Below are positions 6,215-12,290 of a stretch of 13,481 nucleotides of DNA, piece by piece (the stretch's first letter is position 1; every line of letters begins with the position of its first letter). The stretch is from positions 1 to 13,481 of the forward strand of contig DBTI01000176.1 of the NCBI GenBank assembly GCA_002306975.1, in the 5' to 3' direction. The notes below the pieces were generated by a model. The model had not been told where the DNA came from, did not search any database, and saw only the letters and a list, made by a program, of their open reading frames with translations. The stretch comes from Ruminococcaceae bacterium UBA1320. Its GTDB lineage: Bacteria; Bacillota; Clostridia; Oscillospirales; Ethanoligenentaceae. The position numbers and the translations under genes are program-made.

Positions 6215-6237
6215 TTTATGATAGATATCGTCATAAA
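6215..6237. promoter_or_regulatory. Palindrome just upstream of the DUF4830 gene
   Basis: TTTATGA (6215-6221) and TCATAAA (6231-6237) are perfect 7-bp arms with a 9-nt centre containing GATATC. It ends 20 bp before the ATG at 6258, in the position of an operator or a leader hairpin. No convincing -35/-10 pair was found beside it. Confidence 0.3.
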
Positions 6238-6257
6238 CTTGGCGGGGGCGGTGTATA

Positions 6258-6836
6258 ATGTTTGTATTGTCGTTAAAGGCGTCAACATTAAAATTAACGG
6301 GTCTACTTGCGGCGTTGGGAATTGTGGTGGCGGCGGCGTTCTGGGAAGGCGGCATAGCGGGAACCGCAACCGATGTGTTAACACAGGCGGCCTCGTCGCA
6401 GAGTGTTTCTTCAACAGGCGTGGCGAACTCAGCCGACTTGTCAACCAACGAAAAGCGCGTCGCTTTTCTCAAAGGCCTTGGCTGGCAGGTTGGCAATGAA
6501 CCGATAGAAGTTGCAGAAATAACTATTCCACAAACGTTCAATACAGTTTATAATAACTATAACAACATTCAAAAAGCTCAAGGCTACGACCTTTCGCAAT
6601 ATCGCGGCGTGCGCGCAAAGCGCTGGACTTATAACATTACCAATTACCCCGGCGAAAAAGAGGGTGTACGGGCAAACCTGCTGATTTATAACGATAAATT
6701 AATCGGCGGCGATGTTTCAAGCGTTGCGATAAACGGATTCATGCAGGGGCTTGGCACCAAAAATGTAAAAACCGGCGTAGAGCCTTCACAGGCTGACATC
6801 GTCGCGGAAACATACAAAACTTATAATTTGAATTAA
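6258..6836 (+). CDS. DUF4830 domain-containing membrane-anchored protein
   Basis: I recognise the C-terminal region as DUF4830, a domain of unknown function found mostly in Clostridia. The protein has 192 residues. Residues 1-9 are short and slightly basic; 10-29 form one hydrophobic membrane or signal-anchor segment; 30-60 are an Ser/Thr/Ala-rich linker. Residues 61-165 are the domain, beginning NEKRVAFLKGLGWQV, with the conserved blocks EPIEVAEITIP, QGYDLSQYRG and the NLLIYNDKLIGGDV strand pair. There is no cysteine lipobox, so it is a membrane-tethered extracytoplasmic protein and not a lipoprotein. The ribosome binding site is a G-rich stretch (GGGGG at 6244-6248) that fits only loosely. 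No neighbour suggests a role. The domain identification is from memory and could not be searched. Confidence 0.8.
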   Translation: MFVLSLKASTLKLTGLLAALGIVVAAAFWEGGIAGTATDVLTQAASSQSVSSTGVANSADLSTNEKRVAFLKGLGWQVGNEPIEVAEITIPQTFNTVYNNYNNIQKAQGYDLSQYRGVRAKRWTYNITNYPGEKEGVRANLLIYNDKLIGGDVSSVAINGFMQGLGTKNVKTGVEPSQADIVAETYKTYNLN

Positions 6837-6851
6837 GCAATTACAAAATTA

Positions 6852-6910
6852 AAGCGGATTAGTTTTGTTATCTCCCGCCGGAGGCCATCCGCTTCGGTGA
6901 GGGAGATAAC
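6852..6910. repeat. Intergenic hairpin with TTATCTCC/GGAGATAA arms, copy 1
   Basis: GTTATCTCCC (6867-6876) and GGGAGATAAC (6901-6910) are perfect 10-bp arms around 24 nt. The loop contains ATCCGCTT (6887-6894), which is perfectly complementary to AAGCGGAT (6852-6859) upstream. The two helices cross, so they form a pseudoknot or exclude each other. A pyrimidine run with six T lies at 6924-6929, 13 nt past the arm, too far for a standard terminator. The arms match the hairpin at 9170-9196. Confidence 0.5.
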
Positions 6911-6958
6911 ATCCTGCCTTCCCTTTTTTATTTGAATTTGCAATAGGGAGAGAATGGA

Positions 6959-7705
6959 ATGCCTGTTTTAAGGCTTGACCGAATGTTATCCGGTCAAGGG
7001 ATCGGCACTCGAAAAGAAATAAAGGAAATACTTAGTGGCGGCTCAGTAAAAGTTAATGGCAAAACTGCCTCCTGTTCGGCAATGAAAATCAACACCGAAA
7101 AAGATGAGGTCTGCGTTAACGGCAGCCCGCTGAAATATAAAGAGCATGTTTATATAATGATGAACAAGCCTTCCGGCGCGATTTCCGCGTCGGACGATCC
7201 GCGCACCGAAACGGTAATTGACCTTTTGCCGCAAAGTCTTCGCCGCCCCGGACTTTTCCCGGCGGGCAGGCTTGACCGCGACACAGAAGGTTTTATGTTA
7301 ATCACCGACGACGGAGTCTTTGCCCATAACATCCTGTCCCCCAAAAAGCATGTGGAAAAGGAATATACTGCGGTAATAGACAGCCCTGTTTCAGAAGAGG
7401 AAATTTACCGGTTCGAAAACGGGCTGGTGATTGACGGCGACTTCAAATGCCTGCCTGCCAAACTGAGGCTTTTGGAATGTGACTGGTCAAACGGCGGAGC
7501 GCGCGTTCTGATTACGATACATGAGGGCAAATTTCATCAGATAAAAAGGATGTTCAAAGCACTCGGTCACGAGGTGCTCTACCTTAAGCGAACCGCAATG
7601 GGCGGGCTGCGCCTTGACGGCTCTCTCTTGCCCGGTGAGGCTCGTGAGCTTATGCCGGAAGAAGTTGATTTAATAACTTCAGGTAATGTTGAAGTCAACA
7701 GGTAA
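6959..7705 (+). CDS. rsuA: 16S rRNA pseudouridine synthase, RsuA family
   Basis: Members of this family convert one uridine of small-subunit rRNA (U516 in E. coli) to pseudouridine. Residues 1-58 are an S4 RNA-binding domain (RLDRMLSGQGIGTRKEIKEIL and VKVNGK are its typical blocks). From about 62 the catalytic domain follows, with MNKPSG (68-73) and the motif GRLDRDTEG (103-111), in which D106 is the catalytic aspartate. The block EGKFHQIKRMFKALGHEV near residues 188-206 is the conserved C-terminal motif of RsuA/RluB enzymes. The length of 248 residues is normal. AGGGAGAG lies 6 nt before the ATG. The family is certain; RsuA rather than RluB/E/F is favoured by the size and by the RsuA-like MNKPSG context, so the exact rRNA target is inferred. 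Confidence 0.92.
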   Translation: MPVLRLDRMLSGQGIGTRKEIKEILSGGSVKVNGKTASCSAMKINTEKDEVCVNGSPLKYKEHVYIMMNKPSGAISASDDPRTETVIDLLPQSLRRPGLFPAGRLDRDTEGFMLITDDGVFAHNILSPKKHVEKEYTAVIDSPVSEEEIYRFENGLVIDGDFKCLPAKLRLLECDWSNGGARVLITIHEGKFHQIKRMFKALGHEVLYLKRTAMGGLRLDGSLLPGEARELMPEEVDLITSGNVEVNR

Positions 7706-7950
7706 AATTAGGTTGTTATGGTATTTAGTATTTTTACTACATTTTTTATCAAGCATATTACAAATAATGATAATGAACAAATGCAACAGTTTACACGCAT
7801 TTTATTTATGTAAATTTTCTTATTGTTATACATTTTAAATAAAGCTGTAAAATAATCTTTGGGTAATCGTATCCTTTAATTAAAATGAACTTTCTGATAT
7901 CATATATATAAAGAAACTATATTAAAAAAAGCATACAGGAGGAGCACACC
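7706..7950 (+). promoter_or_regulatory. A+T-rich intergenic region with a probable promoter for the sugar ATPase
   Basis: This 245-nt stretch has no gene. The best promoter-like pair is TTGGGT (7859-7864) and TAAAAT (7881-7886) with a 16-bp spacer, about 65 nt upstream of the ATG. A weak hairpin, TAGTA/TACTA, followed by a T run near 7725-7748, could help end the rsuA transcript. A strong AGGAGGAG (7937-7944) sits 6 nt before the ATG at 7951. Nothing else is recognised. Confidence 0.4.
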
Positions 7951-9081
7951 ATGGCAAGTTTATCACTAAAGCACATCTATAAAAGATACAGCGACAGTGT
8001 AACCGCTGTTTCTGATTTCAACCTTGAGATCACAGACAAAGAGTTTATCGTATTGGTTGGCCCTTCAGGCTGCGGCAAATCAACCACACTTCGTATGATT
8101 GCCGGACTTGAAGAAATTTCAGAGGGCGAACTTTACATCGGCGACAGGCTGGTTAACGAGGTCGCACCTAAAGACAGAGATATAGCAATGGTTTTCCAGA
8201 ACTACGCTCTGTATCCTCACATGACCGTTTATGACAACATGGCTTTCGGACTCAAACTTCGCAAGACTCCGAAAGACGAAATCAAACGCCGCGTTGACGA
8301 AGCGGCAAAGATCCTTGACATATCTCATCTCCTTGACCGTAAGCCGAAGGCACTTTCCGGTGGTCAGAGACAGCGTGTTGCTTTAGGCCGTGCTATTGTC
8401 CGTGAGCCTAAAGTATTCCTTCTTGACGAACCTCTTTCAAACCTCGATGCTAAGCTTCGTGCACAGATGAGAACCGAGCTTTCAAAATTGCATAACAATC
8501 TCGGCACTACTTTCATCTATGTTACCCATGACCAGACCGAAGCTATGACGATGGGCGACCGCATAGTCGTTATGAAAGACGGACTTATTCAGCAGGTTGA
8601 TACACCTCAAAATCTCTATGAAAAACCATGCAACGCGTTTGTCGCAGGGTTCATGGGTTCACCTCAAATGAACTTCATCGATGCAAAGCTTGTCAGCCGC
8701 AGCGGTGTTCTTTGCGTAGAGTTCGGCATTTCAAACGGCTCTGCAAAATACAGCATCAAGCTCCCTGAAGGCAAAGTTAAAGACGACAGCGTAAAGGCAT
8801 TTATTGATAAGGAAGTTATCCTTGGTATCCGTCCTGAGCACATCCATGATGACGAGATGTTCCTTTCTCTTGCAAAAGACGGTATTGTTGAAGTTGGCGT
8901 TGAAGTCACAGAGCTTATGGGCGCTGAGACTTATCTCTACCTTGACCTTGAGGGCACACAGGTCACTGCCCGTGTTGATCCCCGCACAAATGCAAAGCAG
9001 GGTGATGTGGTTAAGGTTGCTTTCGATATCAACAAGATTCATCTTTTTGATAAAGAAACTGAAGCGGTTATCCTCAACTAA
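7951..9081 (+). CDS. msmX: Carbohydrate ABC transporter ATP-binding protein, UgpC/MsmX/MalK family
   Basis: This cytoplasmic ATPase energises CUT1-type importers of oligosaccharides or glycerol-3-phosphate. Walker A GPSGCGKST is at residues 37-45, Q-loop Q83, signature LSGGQ 135-139, Walker B FLLDE ending at E160, and switch histidine H193. Residues from about 235 to 376 form the C-terminal OB-fold/TOBE regulatory domain; GIRPEH near 291-296 is its signature. The length of 376 residues is typical. No permease or binding-protein gene is adjacent, and the gene has its own strong ribosome binding site and terminator. In Firmicutes that arrangement marks MsmX-type ATPases shared by several sugar importers, which is why msmX is given; an automated annotation may call it ugpC. 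The choice between those names cannot be settled from this window. Confidence 0.92.
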   Translation: MASLSLKHIYKRYSDSVTAVSDFNLEITDKEFIVLVGPSGCGKSTTLRMIAGLEEISEGELYIGDRLVNEVAPKDRDIAMVFQNYALYPHMTVYDNMAFGLKLRKTPKDEIKRRVDEAAKILDISHLLDRKPKALSGGQRQRVALGRAIVREPKVFLLDEPLSNLDAKLRAQMRTELSKLHNNLGTTFIYVTHDQTEAMTMGDRIVVMKDGLIQQVDTPQNLYEKPCNAFVAGFMGSPQMNFIDAKLVSRSGVLCVEFGISNGSAKYSIKLPEGKVKDDSVKAFIDKEVILGIRPEHIHDDEMFLSLAKDGIVEVGVEVTELMGAETYLYLDLEGTQVTARVDPRTNAKQGDVVKVAFDINKIHLFDKETEAVILN

Positions 9082-9093
9082 TTATTGTCGCTT

Positions 9094-9122
9094 AAAGCCC
9101 GACCGAAAGGTCGGGCTTTTTT
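9094..9122 (+). terminator. Intrinsic terminator after the sugar ATPase gene
   Basis: A perfect 11-bp stem, AAAGCCCGACC (9094-9104) with 9109-9119, is capped by a GAAA tetraloop and followed by a run of six T (9117-9122, partly in the stem). It begins 13 nt after the stop codon. Confidence 0.95.
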
Positions 9123-9169
9123 ATACGATTTTTTATATAAAAACAATTGCGCGTCGTGAGTGCTACGGG

Positions 9170-9196
9170 TTATTATCTCCTCCGGGGAGATAATAA
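9170..9196. repeat. Intergenic hairpin with TTATCTCC/GGAGATAA arms, copy 2
   Basis: TTATTATCTCC (9170-9180) and GGAGATAATAA (9186-9196) form a perfect 11-bp stem around the loop TCCGG. The TTATCTCC/GGAGATAA core is the same as in the hairpin at 6867-6910, while the loops differ in length and sequence. It follows the msmX terminator by 47 nt and has no T-tract, so it is not itself a terminator. Confidence 0.5.
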
Positions 9197-9290
9197 AACT
9201 GTTTGGTTCTGATCTTATAATTGATACAAATCCCATTTTCTCCATATGTCGGATGCTTTAAACTGAGTAAACTTAGGCAAAATAGAATTT

Positions 9291-9319
9291 TTGACGAGAT
9301 ATGGAACATTTTTTCGTCA
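9291..9319. promoter_or_regulatory. Small inverted repeat in the gene-poor region
   Basis: TGACGA (9292-9297) and TCGTCA (9314-9319) are perfect 6-bp arms separated by 16 nt. The left arm overlaps a TTGACG that resembles a -35 box but has no matching -10. It lies upstream of the best promoter candidate for the regulator gene and could be a regulator binding site; the evidence is weak. Confidence 0.2.
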
Positions 9320-9358
9320 CAAGATAGTATATATTAAAGAAAAACACTAATTTTACTG

Positions 9359-9386
9359 TTGAAAAATATTCGTTTTGTAGTAAAAT
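9359..9386 (+). promoter_or_regulatory. Candidate promoter for the PucR/CdaR-type regulator and ftsEX cluster
   Basis: TTGAAA (9359-9364) and TAAAAT (9381-9386) are separated by 16 bp. This is the best -35/-10 pair in the 530 nt before the regulator gene. If used, it gives a leader of about 220 nt containing the hairpins at 9468-9490 and 9530-9597. A TATAAA at 9572-9577, closer to the gene, lacks a good -35 box. Confidence 0.35.
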
Positions 9387-9467
9387 ATAATTGTACTGTT
9401 ATATTTACAAGTTGCGAACTGCAAAAATCAGCCATTTATGAGTTTTCATTATCCATGTTATATATAG

Positions 9468-9490
9468 CAGCGGGCAAAAATGCTCCGCTG
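9468..9490 (+). other. Hairpin in the putative leader of the regulator gene
   Basis: CAGCGG (9468-9473) pairs with CCGCTG (9485-9490), and an inner GC/GC pair leaves a short A-rich loop with a bulged T. A T run (CTTTTT, 9497-9502) follows after 6 nt, so this could act as a weak early terminator within the leader. A perfect 10-nt palindrome, TTTGCGCAAA, lies just downstream at 9511-9520. Confidence 0.35.
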
Positions 9491-9529
9491 GAAAAGCTTT
9501 TTACAGTATTTTTGCGCAAAGTTGTTTTT

Positions 9530-9597
9530 CCGCAGAAAATGGCTTTGCGGTGTTAAACCGTTAACAATAGGTATAAATTAAATTTTCGTTTCTGCGG
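9530..9597 (+). promoter_or_regulatory. Alternative-pairing segment before the regulator's ribosome binding site
   Basis: CCGCAGAAA (9530-9538) is perfectly complementary to TTTCTGCGG (9589-9597), which overlaps the GGAG at 9596-9599 just upstream of the start. The same segment can instead form a local hairpin, CCGCA (9530-9534) with TGCGG (9546-9550). The two states exclude each other, and the long-range one would bury the purine-rich region before the gene. A small palindrome, GTTAA-ACCG-TTAAC (9552-9565), lies between the arms. Confidence 0.35.
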
Positions 9598-9613
9598 AGA
9601 AATGGGGCATAAA

Positions 9614-10696
9614 ATGTCAAACAGGCTTTTTCAGGGCGTTATTCAGCAAATGAAAGAAACACTCGACAGGGTCGTTGGCGTTGTCGATGAAAACGGCGCA
9701 GTCATTGCGTGTAGCGAGCTTGGGCGCATCGGCGAAATTCACGAAGGTGTTATGAGCGAACTTACCGGAGTGCCCCTTCTCCTTCGCGGGGGATGGACAT
9801 ATAAGCCTTTCGGTTCAAAGCCAAGGCCTGACTATGCTGTTTTCGTCGAAGGCAGCGACCAAATGGCTACAAAATACGCGGGAATCATATCGATTTCGCT
9901 TTCAAGCATTAAACAATATTATGACGAGAGATATGACCGCGGCAACTTTATAAAGAATGTTATTCTTGACAATATTCTGCCCGGCGATATTTATCTTAAA
10001 GCCCGCGAACTGCACCTCAGCTCTGATGTTGTGCGTGCCGTGCTGCTCATCCGTGTCACAGATAAAAACGACGTCTCGGTTTATGATGTTATTCAAAACC
10101 TTTTCCCCGACAGGCAAAAGGATTTTGTCATTAATGTCGGTGAAAGTGACATCGCGCTTGTTAAAGAGGTTAAGGCGAGCATTGAAACGTCTGATCTTGA
10201 AAAGCTTGCGCTGTCCATTGTTGACACACTCAGCAGCGAATTTTATACCCATGCTCTTGTCGGCATAGGTACAATTGTCGTCGGCGTCAAGGATCTTGCT
10301 AAATCCTTCAAAGAAGCTCAGGTTGCCCTTGAAGTCGGCAAGGTTTTCGACACAGAGAAAAGCATTGTCTGCTATGATAATCTCGGTATCGCAAGGCTTG
10401 TTTATCAACTTCCCACAACGCTTTGCGAGATGTTCTTAAAAGAAGTTTTCAAAAAAGGTTCGATCGAGTCTCTTGACCAGGAAACGCTCTTTACCATACA
10501 GCGTTTCTTTGAGAACAACCTCAACGTTTCAGAAACATCGCGTAAATTGTTTGTACATCGCAACACCCTCGTCTATCGGCTTGAAAAGATTAAAAAGCTG
10601 ACGGGGCTCGATTTGAGACAATTTGACCACGCGATAGTTTTCAAGGTTGCTTTGATGGTTAAAAAATACCTTGTTTCTAATCCCGACAGACTTTAA
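9614..10696 (+). CDS. PucR/CdaR-type helix-turn-helix transcriptional regulator
   Basis: This is a DNA-binding regulator related to CdaR (sugar diacid regulator) and PucR. Residues 1-130 form an N-terminal sensor region (MSNRLFQGVIQQMKETLDRVVGVVDENG at the start). About 135-275 is a degenerate GGDEF-like middle domain. About 296-352 is the C-terminal helix-turn-helix, with the family hallmark SETSRKLFVHRNTLVYRLEKI. The ATG at 9614 is preferred because GGGG lies 6 nt upstream and the protein then begins MSNRLFQ; an in-frame ATG at 9602 would add four residues but sits only 2-3 nt from its GGAG. The gene precedes ftsE by 30 nt, with only a small hairpin between, so it is probably co-transcribed with ftsEX. 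Its effector and targets are unknown; a role in controlling ftsEX is inference. Confidence 0.88.
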   Translation: MSNRLFQGVIQQMKETLDRVVGVVDENGAVIACSELGRIGEIHEGVMSELTGVPLLLRGGWTYKPFGSKPRPDYAVFVEGSDQMATKYAGIISISLSSIKQYYDERYDRGNFIKNVILDNILPGDIYLKARELHLSSDVVRAVLLIRVTDKNDVSVYDVIQNLFPDRQKDFVINVGESDIALVKEVKASIETSDLEKLALSIVDTLSSEFYTHALVGIGTIVVGVKDLAKSFKEAQVALEVGKVFDTEKSIVCYDNLGIARLVYQLPTTLCEMFLKEVFKKGSIESLDQETLFTIQRFFENNLNVSETSRKLFVHRNTLVYRLEKIKKLTGLDLRQFDHAIVFKVALMVKKYLVSNPDRL

Positions 10697-10713
10697 TTAG
10701 ACAAAAAGTCTAA
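10697..10713 (+). other. Short hairpin between the regulator gene and ftsE
   Basis: TTAGAC and GTCTAA form a perfect 6-bp stem with an A5 loop, starting directly after the regulator's stop codon and ending at the ftsE ribosome binding site (AGGTGGTG, 10713-10720). With no T-tract it is not a terminator. It could tune ftsE translation or mRNA processing. Confidence 0.4.
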
Positions 10714-10726
10714 AGGTGGTGTAGAA

Positions 10727-11404
10727 GTGATTCAATTCATAGATGTTTATAAAATCTATGAAAACGGTACAAATGCGCTGAAAAATCTCAATCTTACTAT
10801 AAATGACGGTGATTTTGTTTTTGTTCGCGGTGCTTCGGGCGCCGGAAAAAGCACACTTATAAAACTGCTTATGCATGAGGAAACAGTCTCCGCCGGTGAA
10901 GTTATTGTCAACGGCTTTAAGATGTCCGAAATGAAGCATAATGATGTCCCGATTTTAAGGCGTACCATGGGTGTTGTTTTTCAGGATTTCCGGCTAATCC
11001 CCAACATGACCGTTTATGACAACGTGGCGTTTGCAATGCGGGTTATCGGTGCCCGTTCGTCTGAAATAAGACGACGTGTGCCATACATACTCGGGCTTGT
11101 CGGTCTTGCGCGAAAAGCGCGCTGCCGTCCAAGTGAGCTATCGGGCGGCGAACAGCAGCGCGTGTCGCTTGCGCGCGCGCTTGTTAACAATCCTTCGCTT
11201 ATCATCGCAGATGAACCGACCGGAAACGTCGACCCAGAAATGTCAATTGAAATTATGGAGCTTTTAGATGAGATTAACCGCCGCGGCACAACCATTGTTA
11301 TGGTGACCCACGACGCTACTCTTGTTGAACGATATGATTATCACCGCGTTATCACTATTGAAAGCGGCAATGTAGCGCAGGATATACCGGGGAGTAACCA
11401 ATGA
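10727..11404 (+). CDS. ftsE: Cell division ATP-binding protein FtsE
   Basis: FtsE is the cytoplasmic ATPase of the FtsEX complex, which does not transport but uses ATP hydrolysis to activate peptidoglycan hydrolases outside the membrane. Walker A GASGAGKST is at residues 35-43, signature LSGGE at 138-142, Walker B IIADE ending at E163, D-loop NVD at 167-169, and switch histidine H195. The Q-loop reads VFQDFRLIPNMTVYDNV (84-100); FQDFRL is diagnostic of FtsE among small ABC ATPases. The length of 225 residues is typical. The start is GTG, 6 nt after AGGTGGTG; no ATG lies at a suitable distance. It overlaps ftsX by 4 nt (ATGA), so translation is coupled, as is usual for this pair. Confidence 0.97.
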   Translation: MIQFIDVYKIYENGTNALKNLNLTINDGDFVFVRGASGAGKSTLIKLLMHEETVSAGEVIVNGFKMSEMKHNDVPILRRTMGVVFQDFRLIPNMTVYDNVAFAMRVIGARSSEIRRRVPYILGLVGLARKARCRPSELSGGEQQRVSLARALVNNPSLIIADEPTGNVDPEMSIEIMELLDEINRRGTTIVMVTHDATLVERYDYHRVITIESGNVAQDIPGSNQ

Positions 11405-12282
11405 TTGAAAAAATAAGATATTTTATAAAAGAGGGGATGCGCAGCATTTGGGTTAACCGAATGATGTCGTTCGCTTCTGTTATCGTTCTCTGCGTCTGCC
11501 TGATTATGCTTGGTACAACGCTTTTGGCCTCAGTGAACATCGGCAGTTTTCTGACACAGCTTGAATCCAAAAACCAGATTATGGTTTATCTTGATAAAAG
11601 TACAAAAGATGCCGACGTAGCCAGAGTCGGAAATACTATAAAATCAATGCCTAACATAAAAGACTGCGAGTTTCTCTCTAAGGATCAAATTTTTTCCGAG
11701 GCTAAGAAAACGCTCGGGGAACAAAGCATTCTTATGACGGGCATTGACAGCAGCGCCTTTGACAGCGCTTATCAGGTGAAAATTCAAGATCTTTCTACAT
11801 ATTCGCAAACTGTTGACGCTCTAGGAAAAATCGACGGCGTAAAATATGTAAGACAGGATCAAGGTCTCGCCAGTATATTAAACAACATTCAAAACGTCGT
11901 AAGTCTTGCCGGTTTTTGGCTTTTTGTTATACTGGCAGTAATTTCTCTGTTTATTATTTCAAATACGATAAAGCTTGCCATGTTCAGCCGCAAGCGTGAA
12001 ATAAACATTATGAAATTTGTCGGCGCGACCGACTGGTTTATAAGATGGCCTTTCATCATTGAGGGCTTAATGATCGGGCTTGTTTCCGGTCTGATCGCGC
12101 TTGTCGCACAATATTATGTCTACACTCAGCTTATTGTGGGCGTTATTAAAATGCTCAATATTGTAGAGCCGATCAATTATGGCGGTTTTCTTTGGATTAT
12201 TCTCCCCGGGTTCCTGTTCGGAGGCATAATTGTCGGCACTCTTGGCAGCGCCGTGTCGGTAAGAAAATATCTTAAGGTTTAG
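11401..12282 (+). CDS. ftsX: Cell division protein FtsX, permease-like
   Basis: FtsX is the membrane half of FtsEX; its extracellular loop binds and activates a coiled-coil cell-wall hydrolase. Four hydrophobic segments fit the family topology: about 22-44, 165-188, 218-245 and 261-283. Residues 45-163 form the first extracytoplasmic loop that recruits the hydrolase. Conserved cytoplasmic blocks are FIKEGMRSIWVNRMMS (8-23) and SRKREINIMKFVGATDWFIRWPF (196-218). The length of 293 residues is typical of Gram-positive FtsX. The ATG overlaps the ftsE stop as ATGA. The stop codon TAG overlaps the AGGAGG site of the downstream peptidase gene, so the three genes are one translational unit. Confidence 0.96.
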   Translation: MIEKIRYFIKEGMRSIWVNRMMSFASVIVLCVCLIMLGTTLLASVNIGSFLTQLESKNQIMVYLDKSTKDADVARVGNTIKSMPNIKDCEFLSKDQIFSEAKKTLGEQSILMTGIDSSAFDSAYQVKIQDLSTYSQTVDALGKIDGVKYVRQDQGLASILNNIQNVVSLAGFWLFVILAVISLFIISNTIKLAMFSRKREINIMKFVGATDWFIRWPFIIEGLMIGLVSGLIALVAQYYVYTQLIVGVIKMLNIVEPINYGGFLWIILPGFLFGGIIVGTLGSAVSVRKYLKV

Positions 12283-12290
12283 GAGGCGGT

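Noticed and set aside
5976..6215. 79-codon open frame on the - strand across the palindromic element
   Set aside because: The frame runs through perfect inverted repeats and terminator-like sequence, and its composition is not protein-like. It is better explained as a reading of a repeat.
9359..9556. 65-codon open frame starting at TTG before the regulator gene
   Set aside because: No Shine-Dalgarno sequence precedes it, its start coincides with the best -35 box, and it runs through hairpins. No protein family is recognised.
9902..10408. 168-codon open frame on the - strand inside the regulator gene
   Set aside because: It lies opposite a well-supported PucR/CdaR-type gene and has no recognisable domain or ribosome binding site.
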